Shown here piece by piece: positions 42,937-47,440 of a DNA stretch of 47,440 bases. The stretch's first letter is position 1. Each line of letters opens with the position of its first letter. A program made the translations under genes and the position numbers. This stretch comes from Caldithrix sp. GTDB lineage: Bacteria > KSB1 > UBA2214 > DYKH01. The stretch is from assembly GCA_020722685.1 (NCBI GenBank), contig DYKH01000031.1, positions 1 through 47,440 of the forward strand, read 5' to 3'. The notes below the pieces were generated by a model. That model saw only the letters and a list, made by a program, of their open reading frames with translations. It had not been told where the DNA came from and made no database searches.

Positions 42937-45006
42937 ATGCAGGGTATTCTTGGAAAATGTCAACTAACTGTCTATCTCGCAGTCTGTCTGGCCGTCCTTT
43001 TTCCGATCTCACTCCATGCGCAATATGACACCAAATGGATGTCCGTTGGCTCTCTGCACAATTGGTTTTCGGCCATTGGCTGCGAGATCGAACACGGTTT
43101 AGAGGCCGTGCAGCAGTATGGCATGCGCTGGCCGGCCATCTATCGCTACCAAGATATGCAAGCCGCCAAAGGATTATGGATTGGCGCCAAGGATTTCACC
43201 GATCAGGATGGCCGTTATTACCCGCACAAAGTCGTGCACGTCGGCCCGCGCGTCAACGGTGGTACGGAATTCTTTCCTATCAAATTGGAAATGATCAGCC
43301 GCTTCGATCCACCTGAAGTGTATGTGGATGGCGTGCAATCCCAAGGTGAGGCTATCGTCGCCAACAATCTGGTGGACCCCAACTTGATCGCCGATCGCAT
43401 GATCGTCAATGTGGTCAATAACCAGCTTGGATTGACCATGACGCGCAAGATATTTCAGTTCAGCCAGGAATATCACGATAACTACTACATCATGGAATAT
43501 ACCTTTACCAATACCGGCAACGTGAACGCTGACGACAAAATCGAGTTGCCCAACAACGTCCTCAAGGATGTCTACGTTTTCTTTCAGTACCGGTGGGCGG
43601 TTTGCCGTGAGCCTCGCTATGTCATCGGCAACGGCACCGGCTGGGGCATGAATACCATGCTCGACACGCGAGGGGATGGCACCAAGGTCGATCCCCCGGA
43701 TGAAAACTTTCGCGCCCAATATGCCTGGCACGGCAAATTTCCACCGTTCACTGCCTACGATAACATTGGCGCCCCTGTTTGGGACCCGACCACCAGCGCC
43801 GGTTATATAGACAAGACCGACACCACCGGAAGGTTGGCCGCCGCCCAATTTGTCGGCATGATCACCTTGCATGCCGACAGATCCGCCGCCGACTCGACCG
43901 ACGATCCGGGCCAACCTTCCACCACCATGTACCAGAGCTCGGATGACCCCTTGACTTCCAATAATGATGCTTACAACATCGCCAAAATGACGCAAGAGTA
44001 CGGCTGGATGAGCTTCGGTCACATGTCGCCGCGGCATGCCGACAAAGTGGAACCCGCCGGCAAGTTTACCGAGCCCACCGGCGACCCCGCTTTGGGAACG
44101 CCGGGAGGATTTTCCGCCTGCAACGGCTACGGCCCCTACACTTTGAATCCGGGAGAGAGCTTTAAGATAGTGATGGCCGAGGCCGCGGCGGGATTGAGCC
44201 GGGAAAAGTGCATCGAGATCGGCAAGCAGTTCAAGCGAAAAGAGATTACTGCCAAGGTCAAGAATGAGTGGGTGATGACCGGACGCGATTCGCTGTTCAA
44301 AACCTTCAGGCGCATCCTTGCGAACTACAACAGCAACTTTGCCATTCCGCGACCACCGTTACCGCCGCGCACTTTTAATGTCAACGGCGGTGGGGACCGC
44401 ATTGCCCTCTCTTGGGATCTTTTCCCCACCGGAGAGCAAAATCTAACCGGCTTTGAAATCTATCGCGCTACCGGCAAATATGATAGCAGCTATCAGCTCA
44501 TCCACACCGCCGGGCCGGGAGAACGCAGCTATGATGACACCGAACTTCAGCGCGGCCCCAACTACTATTACTACCTTCTCGCCGTTGGCGATGCGGGCGC
44601 CAATACCGGCGTAGGCCTCACTCCGCCCGGCCCTCTGAAAAGCGGACGATTCTTTACCCAGTCTTACGATCCGGCGAATCTAAAACGTCCGCAGGGTAAG
44701 TCATTGAGCGAAATCCGCGTGGTGCCCAATCCCTTCAGCCTAGCAGCCGACCCGAACCAGCTTCGCTTTCCCGGCGAGCCGGACAAGATCGGCTTTTTCA
44801 ACATCCCCGGACAGTGCACGATCAAGATTTACACCGAAAACGGCGAGCTGGTGAATACTATCGAGCATACCGACAATACCGGTGATGCTTATTGGAATTG
44901 TGTTACCTCTTACAACCAAGTTATTGTCAGCGGCATCTACGTTGCCGTCGTGACCGACAGCCGTACCGGCGAGAGCGGTATCGTCAAGTTTGTGGTGGTT
45001 CGCTAA
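42937..45006 (+). CDS. Large secreted FnIII protein with FlgD/sorting-like tail
   Basis: An exported protein of about 689 aa. The signal peptide (CQLTVYLAVCLAVLFPISL, cleaved near HAQ) follows the ATG at 42937, which has GAGG at spacing 5; an in-frame ATG at 42910 is less well supported. Residues about 30-480 are a beta-rich region without a family I can name (repeated MTRKIFQFSQEYHDNYYIME-type strands). A fibronectin-III domain lies at about 485-575 (FEIYRATGKYDSSYQLIHT, YYYYLLAVGDAG). The C-terminal 90 residues are a FlgD/sorting-like domain: IRVVPNPFSLA..GQCTIKIYTENGELVNTIEH, ending VSGIYVAVVTDSRTG. Proteins of this shape follow TonB-dependent receptors in related genomes, so it may be a surface partner of the receptor at 39567. 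Confidence 0.75.
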   Translation: MQGILGKCQLTVYLAVCLAVLFPISLHAQYDTKWMSVGSLHNWFSAIGCEIEHGLEAVQQYGMRWPAIYRYQDMQAAKGLWIGAKDFTDQDGRYYPHKVVHVGPRVNGGTEFFPIKLEMISRFDPPEVYVDGVQSQGEAIVANNLVDPNLIADRMIVNVVNNQLGLTMTRKIFQFSQEYHDNYYIMEYTFTNTGNVNADDKIELPNNVLKDVYVFFQYRWAVCREPRYVIGNGTGWGMNTMLDTRGDGTKVDPPDENFRAQYAWHGKFPPFTAYDNIGAPVWDPTTSAGYIDKTDTTGRLAAAQFVGMITLHADRSAADSTDDPGQPSTTMYQSSDDPLTSNNDAYNIAKMTQEYGWMSFGHMSPRHADKVEPAGKFTEPTGDPALGTPGGFSACNGYGPYTLNPGESFKIVMAEAAAGLSREKCIEIGKQFKRKEITAKVKNEWVMTGRDSLFKTFRRILANYNSNFAIPRPPLPPRTFNVNGGGDRIALSWDLFPTGEQNLTGFEIYRATGKYDSSYQLIHTAGPGERSYDDTELQRGPNYYYYLLAVGDAGANTGVGLTPPGPLKSGRFFTQSYDPANLKRPQGKSLSEIRVVPNPFSLAADPNQLRFPGEPDKIGFFNIPGQCTIKIYTENGELVNTIEHTDNTGDAYWNCVTSYNQVIVSGIYVAVVTDSRTGESGIVKFVVVR

Positions 45007-45036
45007 GCTGTCATCGGGTGGCGCCAGTGCGGAGAC

Positions 45037-45107
45037 CACCCAACAAAAGTTGGGTGTTAATGAGAGACAATTCTCATTAGCACCTCGTTTGAACGAGGTG
45101 AATGAGA
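45037..45107 (+). promoter_or_regulatory. Three adjacent hairpins with an alternative fold
   Basis: Hairpin 1: CACCCAAC-AAAA-GTTGGGTG (45037-45056). Hairpin 2: TAATGAGA-GACAAT-TCTCATTA (45058-45079). Hairpin 3: CACCTCGTT-TG-AACGAGGTG (45081-45100). They are 1 base apart. The TCTCATT of hairpin 2 (45072-45078) can instead pair with AATGAGA at 45101-45107, extending hairpin 3 and breaking hairpin 2. The structure lies between the FnIII-protein stop and the PorV-like start codon. Confidence 0.65.
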
Positions 45108-45178
45108 GTATTCCTCCTTCGAGATATTACGGCTGCGGATGTATGGTCGAGGGGAATTCATTAACCGACGGGTGTGCT

Positions 45179-46192
45179 ATGAAACGATATTTGCTACCTA
45201 TCTTATTGTCATTCTCTTTGGTTGGCATTGGCATCCAAGACGGTTTCGGCCAGCAACAAAAGCTGGCGCAAACCGGGATGAAGTTCCTGAGCGTCTCCTT
45301 GGATGCGCGCGCCACGGCCGTGGGCGATGCAGTGACTGCCTTGGAAAGTAATTCTTCGGCGATGTTTTATAATCCCGCTGGCATGGCTCGCCTACCTGTT
45401 TTTGCCGATCTCACCTTGGGACAAGTTAATTGGCTGGCCGATTTCAAGCATTCTTTTGCCAGCCTGTCGCTAAAGCCTTGGAACGGCAAATACGGCGTTC
45501 TGGGATTCATGGCGCACGCGGTGGATTATGGGGACTTCATCGGCACCATTCGCTCCAGTAACGATCTCGGCTACGTCGAAGTAGGGAATTTCACTCCCAA
45601 TGCCTTGGCCGTTGGTATCGGCTATGCCAATGCCCTCAGCGACAAATTTTCCGTTGGCGGCAACGTCAAGTACGCCCAGCAGTCTTTGGGAAGCGCCATC
45701 ACGGGAATTAGTGCAGAAAATCAATATACCCGCCAGGACAACAAAGTGGAAGTGGCCGCCTTTGATTTTGGCATCCTCTATCATACTGGCTACAAGAGCC
45801 TGAACTTTGGCATGAACGTGCGTAATTTTTCCAAGGAAATCAAATACCTTCAGGAGGGATTTCAGCTTCCCTTGGTTTTTAACGTAGGTTTGTCGATGAA
45901 CATTTTGGATCTCTATCCCCGCTTGTCATCCTCGCACGCGCTGCTGCTGGCAGTTGACGCGGTGCACCCGCGCGATTACCCCGAGCAGATCAATATTGGC
46001 GGAGAATACGTGTTCATGAAAACCTTGGCGGTGCGGGCCGGCTATTCCAGCCCCAATGACGAGCACGGACTCAGCGCTGGGCTGGGGCTGCAAAGCACAT
46101 TGCGGAACCACAGCTTGAACATCGACTATGCCTACACGCCTTATACACTGTTTGATGACGTGCATCGTTTTTCTCTGCATTTTGGATTTTGA
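45179..46192 (+). CDS. PorV/PorQ-family outer-membrane protein
   Basis: A 337-aa outer-membrane barrel of the PorV/PorQ family. A signal peptide (MKRYLLPILLSFSLVGIGIQ, cleaved near FGQ) is followed by the family opening LAQTGMKFLSVSLDARATAV, GDAVTALESNSSAMFYNPAG (the DARA.A.GDA..A...D...NPAG pattern) and alternating barrel strands to the C-terminal aromatic FSLHFGF. In Bacteroidota PorV shuttles type IX cargo from the translocon to the attachment complex; use here with the sorting-tail proteins in this window is inference. The ATG at 45179 is chosen because the signal peptide starts there; the ribosome site is weak. A paralogue follows at 46440. Confidence 0.88.
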   Translation: MKRYLLPILLSFSLVGIGIQDGFGQQQKLAQTGMKFLSVSLDARATAVGDAVTALESNSSAMFYNPAGMARLPVFADLTLGQVNWLADFKHSFASLSLKPWNGKYGVLGFMAHAVDYGDFIGTIRSSNDLGYVEVGNFTPNALAVGIGYANALSDKFSVGGNVKYAQQSLGSAITGISAENQYTRQDNKVEVAAFDFGILYHTGYKSLNFGMNVRNFSKEIKYLQEGFQLPLVFNVGLSMNILDLYPRLSSSHALLLAVDAVHPRDYPEQINIGGEYVFMKTLAVRAGYSSPNDEHGLSAGLGLQSTLRNHSLNIDYAYTPYTLFDDVHRFSLHFGF

Positions 46193-46200
46193 TCACCCAA

Positions 46201-46215
46201 CTCGGCCAAGCCGAG
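46201..46215 (+). terminator. Possible terminator after the first PorV-like gene
   Basis: CTCGGC-CAA-GCCGAG forms a compact 6-bp GC-rich stem, 8 bases after the stop codon at 46192. It lacks a T tract. Confidence 0.4.
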
Positions 46216-46236
46216 ACCAAATCGTGAAAAAACACT

Positions 46237-46370
46237 TGCCACAAAGTCACCAGGACACCAAGGGCTTTTTGATGGTCGGAGGATTTGATTTAAATGCTGA
46301 GCGTAAAAATCCCAAAGAGCTTGGACGACCCTATCACTTATTCTTGGGGATCCTTGGTGGCTTGGTGGCA
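46237..46370. repeat. Inverted ACCAAGG/CCTTGGT dispersed-repeat-like element
   Basis: TGCCACAAAGTCACCAGGAC followed by ACCAAGG on the left (46237-46263) is matched by CCTTGGTGGCTTGGTGGCA (46352-46370) on the right as an imperfect inverted pair. Sequences of this CACCAAG / GTGGC type recur between genes in many bacterial genomes. No gene is supported in the 46193-46439 gap. Confidence 0.5.
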
Positions 46371-46439
46371 TTTAACAAGCATCAATTAGAGGATAAAAAA
46401 GATTTGCCTTTTTTGCACAGACTTTACTGATAAGGTACT

Positions 46440-47440
46440 ATGATGAAAAACATTTCGCGCTTGTCTCTGCTCGTGTGCCTTCTTTTCGCTGCGTACTCTG
46501 CGGACGCGCAAGAAAAACTGGCGCAGACAGGCTTTCAGTTTTTAAGCGTGGGAACGACTGCCCGCGGCACCGCCTTGGGAGATGCCTTCACAGCTTTAAG
46601 TGGGACTTCGGAAGCATTGTTTTACAATCCTGCGGGCTTGGCCAGTCTGCCTGCCGTAGCCGAGGTTGCCCTCAATCGAGTCAATTGGATCGCCGATATC
46701 ACCTATCATTCCGGCAGCCTGGCGCTCAACTGGGGCAAGGGGAAATATGGGGTTCTGGGACTAAGCTTCGTCAAGGTGGATTACGGCGAATTCCTGTGGA
46801 CGCGCCGCGCCTGGACCGCCGACGAGCAGGATTACGTGGACATCCCCGGCTGGAAGCAGCCCTGGGCGCTCATGGTCGGCCTCGGCTATGCGCGCGAGCT
46901 TTCGGAGCGATTTTCGGTCGGGGCGCAGGTTAAATACGCCTCGCAGGATTTGGGCACCAGCTTTATCCCCGTTTATGCAGAAAACGATACGACCATCTCC
47001 GAAAAGGACTATTCTCTCGGCGTCACTGCCTTCGATTTCGGCACCATCTATAAAACGGGCTTGAAGAGCCTCGCTTTTGGCATGACGGTGCGCAACTTTG
47101 CCAAAGAGATAAAATACGAGAAGGAAGGCTTTCCCCTGCCGCTCACTTTCAAGATTGGCATTTCTATGAACGTTTTGGATTTTTTCCCGGCCATGTCGGA
47201 ACAGCACACCTTGCTGATTTCTGTAGATGCCGTGCATCCCCGTTCTTACCCGGAATACCTGAATATCGGCGGCGAGTACACCTTTATGAACATGCTGTCG
47301 CTGCGCGGCGGGCTCATTTCCAATCATGATGAATACAATTTGACCGCCGGCTTTGGAGTACGCACGCTTGGTTTTTCTTTGGATTATTCCTATACGCCAT
47401 TCGACCATTTTCGAGATATTAATCGCTTTTCGGTCAAGTT
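46440..47440 (+). CDS. PorV/PorQ-family outer-membrane protein, second copy (partial)
   Basis: The gene runs off the window end without a stop, about 333 codons being visible. ATGATG at 46440/46443 is preceded by AAGG. The protein has a signal peptide (MMKNISRLSLLVCLLFAAYS, cleaved near DAQ) and then EKLAQTGFQFLSVGTTARGT, GDAFTALSGTSEALFYNPAG, the same family opening as the gene at 45179. The two share strand order throughout (VDYGEF / VDYGDF, NFAKEIKY / NFSKEIKY, NIGGEYTFM / NIGGEYVFM, DAVHPRSYPE / DAVHPRDYPE), so they are recent-enough paralogues. An insertion with WTRRAWTADEQDYVDIPGWK near residue 125-145 is specific to this copy. Confidence 0.85.
   Translation, partial: MMKNISRLSLLVCLLFAAYSADAQEKLAQTGFQFLSVGTTARGTALGDAFTALSGTSEALFYNPAGLASLPAVAEVALNRVNWIADITYHSGSLALNWGKGKYGVLGLSFVKVDYGEFLWTRRAWTADEQDYVDIPGWKQPWALMVGLGYARELSERFSVGAQVKYASQDLGTSFIPVYAENDTTISEKDYSLGVTAFDFGTIYKTGLKSLAFGMTVRNFAKEIKYEKEGFPLPLTFKIGISMNVLDFFPAMSEQHTLLISVDAVHPRSYPEYLNIGGEYTFMNMLSLRGGLISNHDEYNLTAGFGVRTLGFSLDYSYTPFDHFRDINRFSVK

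Noticed and set aside
43174..44037. A 287-codon minus-strand frame within the FnIII-protein gene
   Set aside because: Antisense to a well-supported gene, no family resemblance.

Overview
The window looks like a chromosomal segment from a Gram-negative member of the FCB superphylum, most likely a KSB1 / Calditrichota-type lineage. Four secreted proteins end in the YPNPFNP / FPNPFNP-type C-terminal domain of T9SS type A sorting tails. There is also a TonB-dependent receptor with an N-terminal carboxypeptidase-regulatory-like domain, two PorV/PorQ-family barrels, and a GWxTD-protein remnant. The lineage is inferred from these family combinations, not from a marker-gene tree. TAG is used as an ordinary stop codon (for example at the ends of the transglycosylase and msrBA genes), so there is no sign of recoding.

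Layout. 1-180: two tRNA-Lys genes (CUU, UUU), minus strand. 0.3-2.1 kb: a YfcE-type phosphodiesterase and a receiver-HDOD regulator. 2.2-4.1 kb: a cohesin-like secreted protein with a sorting tail, a strong minus-strand terminator, and a decayed sorting-tail fragment. 4.2-8.4 kb: a minus-strand operon (OPT-family transporter, EEP-family hydrolase, putative barrel) with a recognisable promoter. 8.6-11.3 kb: lytic transglycosylase, Tat/lipoprotein Rieske protein, HtrA-like protease. 11.9-14.6 kb: membrane metallophosphoesterase, metal-ABC permease fragment, YtxH and DUF948-like stress/envelope proteins. 14.8-21.1 kb: lipoprotein parvulin, frameshifted GT39-like glycosyltransferase, beta-helix secreted protein, ICMT-like methyltransferase.

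21.5-26.4 kb is a scarred region. An efflux adaptor is cut off in its beta-barrel domain, an intact MsrB-MsrA fusion follows, and then comes an RND permease lacking its N-terminal third, followed by a GWxTD remnant. 26.6-28.5 kb holds a PduS/PduT-like pair (microcompartment electron-transfer flavoprotein plus double-BMC shell protein) without other microcompartment genes. 28.6-34.5 kb has a BNR/sialidase-like protein, VOC protein, GNAT, a second GT39-like gene broken by an in-frame amber codon, and a GH-like lipoprotein. 35-47.4 kb is an envelope/secretion block: secreted esterase with sorting tail; a protein with a perfectly duplicated 229-residue domain plus sorting tail, preceded by a sigma70-type promoter with a LacI-type operator; a TonB-dependent receptor; a large FnIII/FlgD-tail protein; and two PorV/PorQ paralogues, the second running off the window.

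The genes suggest an organism that exports carbohydrate-active and adhesive proteins across the outer membrane and imports large substrates by TonB-dependent transport. Intergenic DNA is unusually structured: two families of palindromic dispersed elements, a 10-bp-phased TTGAC array, and a leader with three back-to-back hairpins that can refold. At least six coding sequences are broken or fragmentary. Assembly error must be excluded for the ones that rest on a single base.
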